A stretch of 64,000 nt of DNA from Rhizobium subbaraonis (GTDB lineage Bacteria > Pseudomonadota > Alphaproteobacteria > Rhizobiales > Rhizobiaceae). A program made the position numbers and the translations under genes. This document shows, one piece after another, positions 7,872 to 16,843 of this stretch. Every line of letters begins with the position of its first letter. Position 1 is the stretch's first letter. The notes beneath the pieces are model-generated. The model worked only from the letters and a program-made list of their open reading frames with translations, made no database searches and had not been told where the DNA came from. The DNA is taken from NCBI RefSeq assembly GCF_900220975.1, contig NZ_OBQD01000001.1, positions 186,001 to 250,000 on the forward strand, in the 5' to 3' direction.

Positions 7872-9716
7872 TCAGGACTTCTTTTCCGGCTCGGTCACGT
7901 CGAGGGAAGGGGTCTTTACAGGCTCCTTGTTCTCGATGGCCTGCGCGGCGGCCGGCTGGGCCGGATTCTCCTCGGGCAGGCCGTTCTCGATCTTCGCCTT
8001 GATCTTCGGGATTTCCGCCTCTTCCGGCTTCAGGCCGAGCGCGCGGTTCCATTGGAACGTCGCCTCGAGCTTGCGGCCGACGCGCCAGTAGGCGTCGCCC
8101 AGGTGATCGTTGATCGTCGGGTCGCCGGCGCGCAATTCGGCTGCGCGCTCCAGCTCCGTCACCGCGTCTTCGTACTGGCCGAGGCGGTAGTAGGCCCATC
8201 CGAGCGAATCGACGATATAGCCGTCGTCAGGCTTGATGCTGACGGCCTTGCGGATCATCTCCAGGCCTTCGTCGAGGTTGACGTTCATGTCGACCCAGGA
8301 ATAGCCGAGATAGTTCAGGACCTGCGGCTGGTCGGGATTGAGGTCCAGCGCCTTGCGGAAGTTCGGCTCGGCCTGCTCCCATTTCTTCTGGCGCTCGTAG
8401 GCGATGCCGCGCTGGAAATAGATCGTCCACTGCGACTTGTTGGGAACGTTGCCCATCTGGTCGACGGCGCGGTCGTAGACCTCGCCCATTTCCTTGTATT
8501 CCTTGGCGTCAGAAAGCACGCTGCCATAGGCGAGATAGCTGCGCATGTCCTTCGGGTCGGCCTCGATCAGTTCCTTTAGGTGCGTCTTGGCCTCGTCCAC
8601 CTTGCCGAGATCGGCCAGCTGCAGGCCGAGCTGCAGCTCGGAGAGGCGGCGCATCGGCGAGTTCTCGGGCACCTGGCGGTAGAACTCGATCGCGAGATCG
8701 GGCTTCTCCTGGCTTTCGGCAAGGCCGCCGAGCAGCACCAGCGTGTCGGCGCTTTCCGGATCGAGCGCACGCGAAACCTGCAGGTAGAGCGATACGATGT
8801 CTTCCGCGCCCTCGCGGTTGAGCGCGCCGCCGATCGAGAAGAGGACAGAGGCAGCACCTTGCGCTGCCGTGCGCACCTGCTGCTCCTGCTTGTCGCCCCG
8901 TTCGATGCTTTCGCGCAGCGCCTTCAGAGGCGCATAGCTGGAAACCAGGTTCTCGCCGACGGAGATGGCGTCCAGCGCCTTCTGCTTGTTGCCTTCGCGC
9001 GCCTCGAGCCTCGCCAGCGCCATGACGGCGCGCATGAAGGTATCGGGCGCGGCTGCGCCGCCGTTACGGTCGAGAATGGCGTCGTTGAGGCGCTTGCGGG
9101 CGGTGTCGCGGTCGCCTGCTGCCGCGGCGATCGCACCGGCACTGTAGTTCTTGAAGATCGCGAACCAGTCCGGCCCTTCCATGTCCGAAATGGCTGCGAG
9201 TGCTTCCTTCGTCTTGCCGTCGCCGAACTTCGCCCAGGCGACCAGCAGCCCGTTCATCATGCGGTCCAGGTCGTTCGGGCCGGAGTAGACGAGTATCTTC
9301 TGGGCGGTGCGGTACTCGCGCTTGCGGATCGCGTCCATGCCGCGCACGACAGTCGTGATGCGCTCGACGGCCGGATCGTCTTTCAACGCCTGGGCAAGCT
9401 TCACGCCTTCTTCGAAATCGCCGTTCAAAAGAAGCGTGATCATCAGCCGCTCTTTGACCTCGGTGTTCGTCGGGTCGTATTGCAGCGTGATGCGGTAGAG
9501 GGCGATCGCGGTCTCGTAGTCCTTGTCGACGTCGGCGGTGCGGGCCGCAAGGAAGGCGCCGGAGAAACTGTTGACGCTCTGCGGATCGAACTTGACGGTC
9601 TCCTCCGCTGCGGCGGCCGGCGTGTCTTCAGCCTTGGCGGCCGGAAGCCCTGCGAGGGCGATGCCGGCCACGACGGCAGCGCTCGAAAGAAGCCGGGTGA
9701 TCAGGGAGTGCCGCAT
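7872..9716 (-). CDS. Exported tetratricopeptide repeat protein
   Basis: A 614-residue TPR-rich protein. Residues 1-29 form a signal peptide (MRHSLITRLL start, hydrophobic core, PAAKA before ED), so it is probably periplasmic or outer-membrane associated. TPR-like helical pairs run throughout, the clearest from about 330 to 570 (for example YLGYSWVDMNVNLDEGLEMI and VDSLGWAYYRLGQYEDAV). The tail is Pro-, Glu- and Ala-rich. The ATG at 9716 was chosen because it begins the signal peptide. It is the first gene of a probable TPR-ispE-moaB transcript. Function is unknown; envelope assembly is a guess. Confidence 0.85.
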   Translation of the reverse strand: MRHSLITRLLSSAAVVAGIALAGLPAAKAEDTPAAAAEETVKFDPQSVNSFSGAFLAARTADVDKDYETAIALYRITLQYDPTNTEVKERLMITLLLNGDFEEGVKLAQALKDDPAVERITTVVRGMDAIRKREYRTAQKILVYSGPNDLDRMMNGLLVAWAKFGDGKTKEALAAISDMEGPDWFAIFKNYSAGAIAAAAGDRDTARKRLNDAILDRNGGAAAPDTFMRAVMALARLEAREGNKQKALDAISVGENLVSSYAPLKALRESIERGDKQEQQVRTAAQGAASVLFSIGGALNREGAEDIVSLYLQVSRALDPESADTLVLLGGLAESQEKPDLAIEFYRQVPENSPMRRLSELQLGLQLADLGKVDEAKTHLKELIEADPKDMRSYLAYGSVLSDAKEYKEMGEVYDRAVDQMGNVPNKSQWTIYFQRGIAYERQKKWEQAEPNFRKALDLNPDQPQVLNYLGYSWVDMNVNLDEGLEMIRKAVSIKPDDGYIVDSLGWAYYRLGQYEDAVTELERAAELRAGDPTINDHLGDAYWRVGRKLEATFQWNRALGLKPEEAEIPKIKAKIENGLPEENPAQPAAAQAIENKEPVKTPSLDVTEPEKKS

Positions 9717-9870
9717 CAAGATGCCTTTCGCTAATGTGACAGGCAGGCGCGGGCGCCTGCGGTACGTCACGATCTGTCCAGTTGAACTTGGACTCATGGT
9801 CGCAGAGAATGGCTTTTTTGGCGCGGTGCGGCAAGAAATTCCTCCGCAGCCGCCGGGCAAGTTTTCGCGA

Positions 9871-10887
9871 TCAGCTGACGCGCGCGATGCAGAAGTAGAT
9901 GACTTCCAGGAGCGCCGATTTCCATGCGCTGGGCGGTAGCGGTGCCAGCGCGTCGCGGGCGATCGTGCCGTAGTGCTGCGCGCGCGCGATCGTGTCGGAC
10001 AGGCCGCCGTAGCGTGTGATCAGGCCGAGCGCGTGCTCCAGGTTATTGTCGTCGCTTTCCCCGCCCTCGATCGCCTTGCGCCAGAAGGCACGGTCTTCCG
10101 CCGTCCCGCGCCGCCAGGCGAGAATGACGGGCAGGGTGATCTTGCCCTCGCGGAAGTCGTCGCCGACGTTCTTTCCGAGGTCTGCCGCCTTGCCGCCGTA
10201 GTCGAGCGCGTCGTCCACGAGCTGGAATGCCAGCCCGAGGTTCATGCCGTAGGACTTCAGCGCGTTCCGCTCCGCCCGGCTGGTGTTGGCGACGATCGGG
10301 CCGACTTCGGCCGCAGCGGCGAAAAGGGCCGCCGTCTTGGCGCGGATGACCTCGAGATAGTCGTCCTCCGTCGTCTCCATGTTCTTGGCGACGGAAAGCT
10401 GCAGCACCTCGCCCTCGGCGATCACGGTGGCTGCGGAGGAAAGGACGTCGAGCGCCTCCAGCGAGCCGACCTCGACCATCATCTTGAACGCCTGGCCAAG
10501 CAGGAAGTCGCCCACGAGCACGCTCGCCTGGTTACCCCAGATCATCCGTGCGGTCGATTTGCCACGGCGAAGGTCGCTCTCGTCGACGACGTCGTCGTGC
10601 AAAAGCGTCGCCGTGTGCATGAACTCGACGCTGGTGGCGAGCTTGATATGGTGGTCGCCCTCGTAGCCGAACATGGAGGCCGAAGCCAGCGTCAGCATCG
10701 GCCGCAGGCGCTTGCCGCCCGAGGAGATCAGGTGGTTCGCCACTTCCGGGATCATCTGGACGTCGGAGCCGGCCTTCGACAGGATCAGCTGGTTGACGCG
10801 CTCCATGTCCGCCTTTGTCAGATCGACAAGCGGCTTCACCGACGCCAGTTTGTTTTTGCCCTCGTCAAGCGGTATCACGACGCCCAA
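9871..10887 (-). CDS. ispB: Polyprenyl (octaprenyl/decaprenyl) diphosphate synthase
   Basis: Trans-prenyltransferase that builds the long isoprenoid side chain of ubiquinone. The 338-residue protein has the first aspartate-rich motif LLHDDVVDESD, the GGKRLRP substrate motif upstream of it, and the second motif LVDDALDYGG. I chose a TTG start at 10887, because an AGGAG lies 9 bases upstream and it gives the usual length; a GTG at 10878 is the alternative. It is divergent from the DUF2007 gene. Its product would feed UbiA, encoded at 26.6 kb. Confidence 0.92.
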   Translation of the reverse strand: MGVVIPLDEGKNKLASVKPLVDLTKADMERVNQLILSKAGSDVQMIPEVANHLISSGGKRLRPMLTLASASMFGYEGDHHIKLATSVEFMHTATLLHDDVVDESDLRRGKSTARMIWGNQASVLVGDFLLGQAFKMMVEVGSLEALDVLSSAATVIAEGEVLQLSVAKNMETTEDDYLEVIRAKTAALFAAAAEVGPIVANTSRAERNALKSYGMNLGLAFQLVDDALDYGGKAADLGKNVGDDFREGKITLPVILAWRRGTAEDRAFWRKAIEGGESDDNNLEHALGLITRYGGLSDTIARAQHYGTIARDALAPLPPSAWKSALLEVIYFCIARVS

Positions 10888-10991
10888 GTGTGCGGACTCC
10901 TGTTCTTTTCTGTGGCGGGACAATAGAAAGGGGTGCCTGCCGGAGCAAGAGGCGAATTGTCCCGCAGGCCTAAAATTAGACGGGAAAACGA

Positions 10992-11213
10992 ATGATCGAA
11001 CTGATCCGGACGAACGACGTGGTCCTGCTCTCCTTTGCCGAGAGCCTGATGAAGGATGCCGGCATCCAATGCCTCGTGGCGGACCAGGGCATGAGCGTCC
11101 TCGAAGGCTCGCTCGGCATGCTGCCTCGCCGGTTGCTGGTGGAAGAGGAACGTGCCGACGAGGCAAGGCGCATCCTGACCGACGCGGGACTGGGCGCGGA
11201 GCTGCGCGCGTGA
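10992..11213 (+). CDS. DUF2007 domain-containing protein
   Basis: A 73-residue protein beginning MIELIRTNDVVLLSFAESLM, with the short alpha/beta fold (two strands with LLVEEERADEARRIL near the end) typical of DUF2007, a putative signal-transducing domain related to the PII-like ferredoxin fold. Its stop codon overlaps the GTG start of the next gene by four bases, so it is translationally coupled to a methyltransferase. Role unknown. Confidence 0.87.
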   Translation: MIELIRTNDVVLLSFAESLMKDAGIQCLVADQGMSVLEGSLGMLPRRLLVEEERADEARRILTDAGLGAELRA

Positions 11214-12013
11214 CGGCAGGGCAAGAGGGTGCGGGAGAGACGATCGACGCCTTCCACCGCGGCCGCTTCCATCTCGTGCAGCCCAGGGGCGGGGGTCACC
11301 GTTCGGGAATGGATGCCATGCTGCTGGCGTCGCTGGTGGGAGGCGAGGGGGCAATCAGCGTTGCCGATCTCGGTGCGGGCGCCGGTGCGGCGGGGCTTGC
11401 CGTCGCTTCCCGCCTGGCAGGCGCGCGCGTCGTCCTGGTCGAGCGCTCGCCGATCATGGCCGACTATGCACGCAAGAGCCTGGCGCTTGCGGAAAACGCC
11501 GATCTGCGGGCGCGCGTGGAGGTCATCGAGGCGGACGTGGCGCTGACGGGGCGCGCGCGGCTTGCCGCCGGCCTTCAGGACGAAGTTCACGATCACGTCA
11601 TCATGAACCCGCCCTTCAACGCCGCCGCCGATCGGCGCACGCCGGATGCGCTGAAGGCCGAGGCGCATGCGATGGAAAACGGCATGTTCGACCAGTGGAT
11701 CCGCACCGCCGGCGCGATCATGCGTCCCGGCGGGCAGCTGTCGCTCATCGCTCGGCCGGAATCGATCGCCGAGATCGTCGATGCCTGCGGCAAACGCTTC
11801 GGCGGCATCGAGATCACGGGGCTGCATCCCCGGGCCGGCGAGAGCGCGGTGCGCATTTTGGTCACGGCGATCAAGGGCTCGCGGGCAAGGCTCGCATTGC
11901 GTGCGCCGCTGATCATGCATGAGGCCGAGGGCCATCGCTTCTCCACAACTGTCGACGATCTCAACAACGGCCGGGCTGCCTATCCGCGGCTTGCAGGTGC
12001 GCGCAGGCGCTGA
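11210..12013 (+). CDS. TrmN6-like RNA adenine N6-methyltransferase
   Basis: SAM-dependent methyltransferase of the TrmN6/YfiC group, which methylates A37 of tRNA-Val in other bacteria. The 267-residue product has SAM motif I ADLGAGAGAAGLAV, the acidic VLVERS turn, and the catalytic N6-adenine motif IMNPPFN. The N-terminal FHLVQPRGGGHRSGMDAMLL stretch is also family-like. It starts at GTG 11210 within the GTGA overlap with the DUF2007 gene. Substrate in this organism is inferred from family membership only. Confidence 0.87.
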   Translation: MTAGQEGAGETIDAFHRGRFHLVQPRGGGHRSGMDAMLLASLVGGEGAISVADLGAGAGAAGLAVASRLAGARVVLVERSPIMADYARKSLALAENADLRARVEVIEADVALTGRARLAAGLQDEVHDHVIMNPPFNAAADRRTPDALKAEAHAMENGMFDQWIRTAGAIMRPGGQLSLIARPESIAEIVDACGKRFGGIEITGLHPRAGESAVRILVTAIKGSRARLALRAPLIMHEAEGHRFSTTVDDLNNGRAAYPRLAGARRR

Positions 12014-12130
12014 TCCTGCCTCTGTCGCGTGCTGCCCGTTGGATTTTGCTGCCGCTCGATTTTATCGTGACGCCATTGCGTTTTATGGCAGCGTGCATAC
12101 ATCTGGCGTTGAAGCATTCATGGGAGACTG

Positions 12131-13012
12131 ATGAGCGACATGGCCGGTTTTTTGAGGAAGTTGATGCCGAAGCGGTTCCGCAAGGAGGGCATCACGATCC
12201 CGGTCGTGCGGCTGCAGGGCGCGATCATGGCTGGCGGCGGCCAGTTTCGCCCGGCGCTCAACCTGGCGAGCGTGGCGCCGGTTCTCGACAAGGCCTTCTC
12301 GGACAAACAGGCTCCCGCCGTCGCCATCTCCATCAATTCTCCCGGCGGTTCGCCGGTGCAGTCGCGGCTGATCTTCCAGCGCATCCGCGATCTCGCCGCC
12401 GAGAAGAACAAGCGTGTGCTGGTCTTCGTCGAGGACGTTGCGGCCTCGGGCGGCTACATGATCGCGCTTGCCGGCGATGAGATCTTCGCCGATCCCACCT
12501 CGATCGTCGGTTCCATCGGCGTGGTTTCCGGCGGCTTCGGCTTTCCGGAGCTCCTGAAGAAGATCGGCGTCGAACGGCGGGTCTACACGGCCGGCGAGAA
12601 CAAGGTCATCCTGGACCCGTTCCGGCCCGAGCGGGATTCCGATATCGAGTATCTGAAGTCGCTGCAGGTCGAGATCCACGACGTGTTCATCAACATGGTA
12701 AAGGAGCGGCGCGGCTCGCGGCTTGCCAACGATCCGGATCTGTTTTCCGGTCTGTTCTGGACTGGGCAGCGCGGCCTGGCGCTGGGATTGATCGATGGCC
12801 TTGCGGACATGCGCGGCGAGATCCGCCGCCGCTTCGGCGCGAATGCCAAGCTCCAGCTGATTTCTCCGGCACGCGGACTGTTCGGCCGCAAGACGCCCGG
12901 CGTCGGTGCTGGTATGCTCGCTTCCGCCGCGGAGCGCGCCGGCGCAGCAGGTGTGGGCGCGCTTGCCGAGGCGGTCGAGGAAAAGGCGCTCTGGGCGCGC
13001 TTCGGCCGGTAA
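12131..13012 (+). CDS. S49 family peptidase (SppA-like)
   Basis: Serine peptidase of family S49, relatives of signal peptide peptidase A. The 293-residue protein has SINSPGGSP (oxyanion region), the nucleophile Ser106 in EDVAASGGYMIAL and the general base Lys158 in TAGENKVILDP, so the Ser-Lys dyad is intact. Unlike classical SppA it has no clear N-terminal membrane anchor; residues 1-20 are basic. It is a single catalytic module. It lies 117 bases after the methyltransferase and 17 bases before a small membrane protein gene, so an operon is likely. Confidence 0.9.
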   Translation: MSDMAGFLRKLMPKRFRKEGITIPVVRLQGAIMAGGGQFRPALNLASVAPVLDKAFSDKQAPAVAISINSPGGSPVQSRLIFQRIRDLAAEKNKRVLVFVEDVAASGGYMIALAGDEIFADPTSIVGSIGVVSGGFGFPELLKKIGVERRVYTAGENKVILDPFRPERDSDIEYLKSLQVEIHDVFINMVKERRGSRLANDPDLFSGLFWTGQRGLALGLIDGLADMRGEIRRRFGANAKLQLISPARGLFGRKTPGVGAGMLASAAERAGAAGVGALAEAVEEKALWARFGR

Positions 13013-13029
13013 GAAAAGGGGGAGGAAAC

Positions 13030-13221
13030 ATGGCGCAGATGATATTCCTGCTCCTGGTGGTCGCAGTCGCCTGGTTCGGCTACCGCAAGTTCGTTGCCGA
13101 CGCACAGCGCCTGTCGAAAAAACGCCGTGACGTCGAGAAGGAGCGCCAGACCGGCGCGATGGGCACGCTGGTCAAGGATCCCAAGACCGGCGAATATCGC
13201 GTCCGGCGCGAAGACGAGTAG
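13030..13221 (+). CDS. Small single-span membrane protein
   Basis: A 63-residue protein with one N-terminal membrane helix (about 3-17, starting MAQMIFLLLVVAVAWFGY) and a basic, charged tail ending in VKDPKTGEYRV. It starts 17 bases after the S49 peptidase gene behind a GGGGGAGG ribosome site, so it is likely co-transcribed and may act with it at the membrane. I do not know a named family for it; a similar protein seems conserved in rhizobia. Confidence 0.75.
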   Translation: MAQMIFLLLVVAVAWFGYRKFVADAQRLSKKRRDVEKERQTGAMGTLVKDPKTGEYRVRREDE

Positions 13222-13239
13222 CCGCACAAAACGTGTTCC

Positions 13240-13375
13240 GAAAGATCTCCTCCCCACACTTGCCCGAGGGGACGGCCTTGACCCGCTCTCTGCGGAAGGC
13301 GCAGATCGGCAGGCGCGTGCGAGGCGTCTTTCTCCCCTTGTGGGGGCGATGGCCGGGGGATAGGAGGAGGCTTCC
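13240..13375. repeat. Possible dispersed intergenic repeat with inverted GC-rich blocks
   Basis: The stretch contains blocks like CTCCTCCCCACACTTG and TTTCTCCCCTTGTGGGGGCG and a CCGGGGGATAGGAGGAGG segment, with complementarity between the CTCCTCC and GGAGGAGG ends. This resembles the GC-rich palindromic intergenic elements spread through rhizobial genomes. A genome-wide copy count is needed to confirm it. Confidence 0.35.
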
Positions 13376-13439
13376 GGCCTGCCGCAGCTCGGCAATGAAC
13401 CGTCCCCAACCCGTCCCGTTTCCGGAACTTTCAGGCCGG

Positions 13440-13462
13440 TAACGTGCCGCATTGGCACGTTA
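13440..13462. repeat. Perfect 9-bp inverted repeat
   Basis: TAACGTGCC (13440-13448) pairs with GGCACGTTA (13454-13462) across a 5-base loop. It lies in the 364-bp gap between the small membrane protein and the dehydratase-like gene. It could terminate the upstream operon (no T-run) or be a regulator site. Confidence 0.55.
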
Positions 13463-13541
13463 ACCAGCCGAGGTAAGGTTAACGCCACATAAAGGCCCTC
13501 CGGGTGCGCCGCGCGCATTGCGCATGGTCTCCGGGCCAGCC

Positions 13542-13583
13542 AAATCTGCCATTCCTGATTGCATCGAACGGTAAGGCAGATTT
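13542..13583 (+). promoter_or_regulatory. Inverted repeat touching the ribosome site of the dehydratase-like gene
   Basis: AAATCTGCC (13542-13550) is a perfect complement of GGCAGATTT (13575-13583), with 24 bases between. The right arm begins in the GTAAGG ribosome site (13571-13576) and ends three bases before the ATG at 13586. In RNA the hairpin would partly hide the ribosome site; as DNA it could be an operator. Confidence 0.45.
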
Positions 13584-13585
13584 CC

Positions 13586-14653
13586 ATGGCTTCGCTCGAA
13601 CTCGCCGGCCTCCGCACCATCGTCGTCACCGGCGGTGCAGGGTTCATCGGCTCGCATGTGGTGGACGACCTGCTGGACGCGTGCCCGGGCGCCGAGATCC
13701 GCGTGCTTGACGCGTTCACCTACGCGGCCAACATGGCGAACCTCGACGGCGCCATGCGAAGCGGCCGCGTCACGCTGCGGCAGGGCGACGTCGGCAACCT
13801 CGACCTGGTTTCCGATGTGCTGCGCGGCGCCGAGCTCGTCATTCACGCAGCCGGCGAGAGCCATGCCGACCGGGCTATGGTGGCGCCGGAGCGGGCCAGC
13901 CTTTCCAACGCCATCGGCACGCAGGTTCTGGCCGAAGCGGCCGCGCGCTGGAATGTGCCGCTGATCGTTCACCTCAGCACGGCCGAGGTCTACGGCTCTG
14001 CCGGCCAGATGCCGTCCGAGGCGAGCGCGATGCAGCCGGACAATCCGCTCGGCGCCTCCAAGGCAGCCGCGGAAATGCTGCTCTCCGGCCTGCGCCATGT
14101 CCACGGTCTCGATATCCGTATACTGCGGCCTGTCAATGTCGTCGGCACACGCCAGAACGCCGAGAAGCTGGTGCCGCGCTTCCTCGAGCTCGCCGCCGTC
14201 GGAAAGCCGCTTTCCATTCACGGCAACGGCAACCAGCGCCGCTCGTTCCTCGCCGTCTCCGACCTGTGCACTGCGCTGCGCACCGTCATCACCCGCGGGC
14301 AGAGGAGCGGCATCTACAACGTCTCGGCTGCGGAGAGCTATTCCGTGCTCGACGTGGCGCGCATGGTCCTGGATGCCGTTCCCGAACCGGTGGCGGGCGT
14401 CACCTTCGACCGCGGCCGCGCCGCAAACGTCGATCGAGCGCCGGTCTCAACCGTTGCGATAACCGCGCTCGGCTGGCGGCCGGAGGCTTCGCTGCGCGGC
14501 GAACTGAAGCATCTCGCCGGCTGGTACCGCGCCCGCTTGTCGCCGGCGTCCCGCACGGTCTTCCGCTCTGTGCCCGATCTCGTGCCGGGCAGGCCGAACG
14601 TCGCGATACAGCCGGCCGGCTCCGGTCTCTTCCGGTCGCTGGAGCGTCATTGA
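13586..14653 (+). CDS. dTDP-glucose 4,6-dehydratase-like SDR protein with altered active site
   Basis: Extended short-chain dehydrogenase of 355 residues, closest in look to nucleotide-sugar 4,6-dehydratases. The NAD-binding motif TGGAGFIGSHV (15-25) is intact. The usual STDEVYG is STAEVYG (131-137), so the catalytic Asp is Ala133 while Glu134 remains, and the YxxxK pair reads L155-G-A-S-K159, so the catalytic tyrosine is missing. The later RPVNVVGTRQNAEKLVPRF block still fits the family. It may bind NAD and sugar nucleotide without turnover, or have another role. It stands alone, between a putative stress operon and glyQ. Confidence 0.75.
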   Translation: MASLELAGLRTIVVTGGAGFIGSHVVDDLLDACPGAEIRVLDAFTYAANMANLDGAMRSGRVTLRQGDVGNLDLVSDVLRGAELVIHAAGESHADRAMVAPERASLSNAIGTQVLAEAAARWNVPLIVHLSTAEVYGSAGQMPSEASAMQPDNPLGASKAAAEMLLSGLRHVHGLDIRILRPVNVVGTRQNAEKLVPRFLELAAVGKPLSIHGNGNQRRSFLAVSDLCTALRTVITRGQRSGIYNVSAAESYSVLDVARMVLDAVPEPVAGVTFDRGRAANVDRAPVSTVAITALGWRPEASLRGELKHLAGWYRARLSPASRTVFRSVPDLVPGRPNVAIQPAGSGLFRSLERH

Positions 14654-14832
14654 GGCGGCACAGGGCGGCACAGGGTCGGCACTCGGGCGGCACAGCGGAC
14701 GCGGAGCTGCTGCGGCAAGCCATCCCGCTTCAGCGGGTACCGCCGCAACCTCGTCCCTTGCCATCCTCCGCGTCCGCCCCCCTGAGCTGCCCCCGAGCCT
14801 GCCCCTGCGCCTGTCCCTGGGCCTGCCCCTGA
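14654..14832. repeat. Short GC-rich tandem repeats upstream of glyQ
   Basis: Two tandem arrays lie in the 258-bp gap. GGCGGCACAG is repeated perfectly at 14654-14663 and 14664-14673, with two diverged copies to about 14694. A 12-bp unit (GCCTGCCCCTGC and variants) occurs four times at 14785-14832. Between them CCCGC pairs with GCGGG at 14724-14737. No gene is supported here. Confidence 0.65.
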
Positions 14833-14911
14833 CGCTGAGCGTGCCCCTTGACCCTGCGTCTGTGCCGTGGCACCAGTCCGCGCAATCGAAATTCCCATCC
14901 GGACCGGACCG

Positions 14912-15868
14912 ATGACTGCTGCCGCCATGCCCGATCACATGCACCCGACCCGCTCCTTCCAGGGGCTGATCCTGACCCTCCACAACTACTGGGCGGACAA
15001 GGGTTGCGCGGTGCTGCAGCCCTACGACATGGAAGTTGGCGCCGGCACCTTCCATCCGGCCACCACGCTTCGCGCGCTCGGGCCGCGGCCGTGGAAGGCG
15101 GCCTATGTCCAGCCGTCTCGCCGCCCGTCCGACGGGCGCTACGGCGAAAACCCGAACCGCCTGCAGCACTATTACCAGTACCAGGTGATCCTGAAGCCGA
15201 ACCCCTCGAACCTGCAGGAGCTCTATCTCGGCTCGCTCGCCGCGATCGGCCTCGACCCGCTGCTGCATGACGTGCGCTTCGTCGAGGACGACTGGGAGAG
15301 CCCGACGCTTGGGGCCTGGGGGCTGGGCTGGGAATGCTGGTGCGATGGCATGGAAGTGTCGCAGTTCACCTATTTCCAGCAGGTCTGCGGCATCGAATGC
15401 GCGCCAGTTGCCGGCGAGCTGACCTATGGCCTGGAGCGTCTTGCCATGTACGTGCAGGGCGTCGACAACGTCTACGACCTGAACTTCAACGGCCGCGAAG
15501 GCGACGAGAAGATCACCTATGGCGACGTCTTCCTGCAGGCCGAACAGGAATACTCCCGCCACAACTTCGAATACGCCAACACCGAGATGCTGCATCGCCA
15601 CTTCATCGACGCGGAGAAGGAGTGCCTTGCGCTCCTGGCCGCCGGCGCTCCCGGCGACACCCACGCCTATCACAGGTGCGTGATGCCGGCCTACGACCAG
15701 TGCATCAAGGCCTCCCACGTCTTCAACCTGCTCGATGCCCGCGGCGTGATCTCGGTCACCGAACGTCAGAGCTACATCCTGCGTGTGCGCACGCTCGCCA
15801 AGGCCTGCGGCGAAGCCTTCCTGCTGACCGACGCCGGCGGCGTGAACTGGGTCGAGAAGGCGGCTTGA
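14912..15868 (+). CDS. glyQ: Glycine--tRNA ligase alpha subunit
   Basis: Catalytic subunit of the bacterial alpha2-beta2 glycyl-tRNA synthetase, which charges tRNA-Gly. The 318-residue product contains the highly conserved [18 protein letters not shown] start, the [11 protein letters not shown] motif, and the [20 protein letters not shown] class II core. I chose the ATG at 14912 ([16 protein letters not shown]); the frame is open to 14867. Its partner glyS begins 4 kb downstream, with three other genes in between, one on the opposite strand. Confidence 0.95.
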   Translation: MTAAAMPDHMHPTRSFQGLILTLHNYWADKGCAVLQPYDMEVGAGTFHPATTLRALGPRPWKAAYVQPSRRPSDGRYGENPNRLQHYYQYQVILKPNPSNLQELYLGSLAAIGLDPLLHDVRFVEDDWESPTLGAWGLGWECWCDGMEVSQFTYFQQVCGIECAPVAGELTYGLERLAMYVQGVDNVYDLNFNGREGDEKITYGDVFLQAEQEYSRHNFEYANTEMLHRHFIDAEKECLALLAAGAPGDTHAYHRCVMPAYDQCIKASHVFNLLDARGVISVTERQSYILRVRTLAKACGEAFLLTDAGGVNWVEKAA

Positions 15869-15904
15869 GGCAGTGAATGCCTGACATGCAGGCGAAAGCC
15901 GCGA

Positions 15905-16843
15905 TCAGTGCGGCAAGATGGCGGCCCTTGCGGCCTCTGTCTGGTCTGCTGGGACAAACAGATAATCGCACTCGTCGCAGTAAGCCTCGTCGTACACCCG
16001 GGCTGGAAACTTTGAAATGGGTTCCAGCCCGATGACCCTCGTCTGGTCCTTCGATTTTTGGATGCGCAGGATCGCGTAACCGAGATCGTGCATCGTATCC
16101 CTCAGCTCCTCCGCCCGCGCATTGTGCACTTCGGCGTCAGCCAAGGCGTCGCGGTCGAGCACCTCGCACAGGATCCACGGGCGATCGGCGCGGATGGTTC
16201 TTTCCATGCCGCGGATGACCGGCAGTTCGGCACCTTCCACGTCGATCTTGATCACCCCGATGGCGCCTGTCGGACGGATCCGCCCGCGGATATCGTCGAA
16301 ACGATAGGAGGGGATCAGGTCGGCGACGACGTTGCGATCCGGTCGCAGGCCGCAGACTGTCGTTGCGCCCGGGTCGGCCGATTTCTCGTGGTGGCGGTAG
16401 ATATCGAGCAGCATGTTTCCGTCCGAAAGCGCGCACGGCACGACCGTGCAATCAGCCAGCCGGTTATCGTCCACGAGACGGTGCAGTTGCTCCAGGCAGG
16501 CGTGCATCGGCTCGAAGGCGATGTATCCTTGCTTTCGTGGGGCCGCCAGATAATCCAGCAGGGTCTGTCCGACATTGGCGCCGATATCGACGAACGGACC
16601 GCCGCGCGCGCCGAGCATGAAGCCGATCAGGCTGGTCTTCCAGTCGGGCTTCCAGCCGAGCAGTCCGGTGGTTTGGTGTTGCACCCTGACCTTCAGCGCC
16701 AGGCCGTCTATGTCGATGCGATGGGCATGGGAGGCGGCCCAGGTCGCGGACATGACTTCATGGACACGTTGCAGGCCCTTTGAAATGACGGCCGCCGATC
16801 CATTTTCAACATAGGTACGCCGAATGCTCGCAAAGCCTGTCAT
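15905..16843 (-). CDS. FkbM family SAM-dependent methyltransferase
   Basis: The 312-residue product carries the FkbM-type SAM fold: motif I FVDIGANVGQTLLDYL, a YIAFEPMHAC acidic turn, and the family hallmark GVIKIDVEGAELPVIRGM. Members O-methylate sugars or polyketides, often in surface polysaccharide loci; the substrate here cannot be told. The ATG at 16843 gives the family length, though the frame is open to 17437. GC content looks a few percent lower than its neighbours. It lies on the opposite strand between glyQ and glyS, which suggests insertion into an older arrangement. Confidence 0.85.
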   Translation of the reverse strand: MTGFASIRRTYVENGSAAVISKGLQRVHEVMSATWAASHAHRIDIDGLALKVRVQHQTTGLLGWKPDWKTSLIGFMLGARGGPFVDIGANVGQTLLDYLAAPRKQGYIAFEPMHACLEQLHRLVDDNRLADCTVVPCALSDGNMLLDIYRHHEKSADPGATTVCGLRPDRNVVADLIPSYRFDDIRGRIRPTGAIGVIKIDVEGAELPVIRGMERTIRADRPWILCEVLDRDALADAEVHNARAEELRDTMHDLGYAILRIQKSKDQTRVIGLEPISKFPARVYDEAYCDECDYLFVPADQTEAARAAILPH

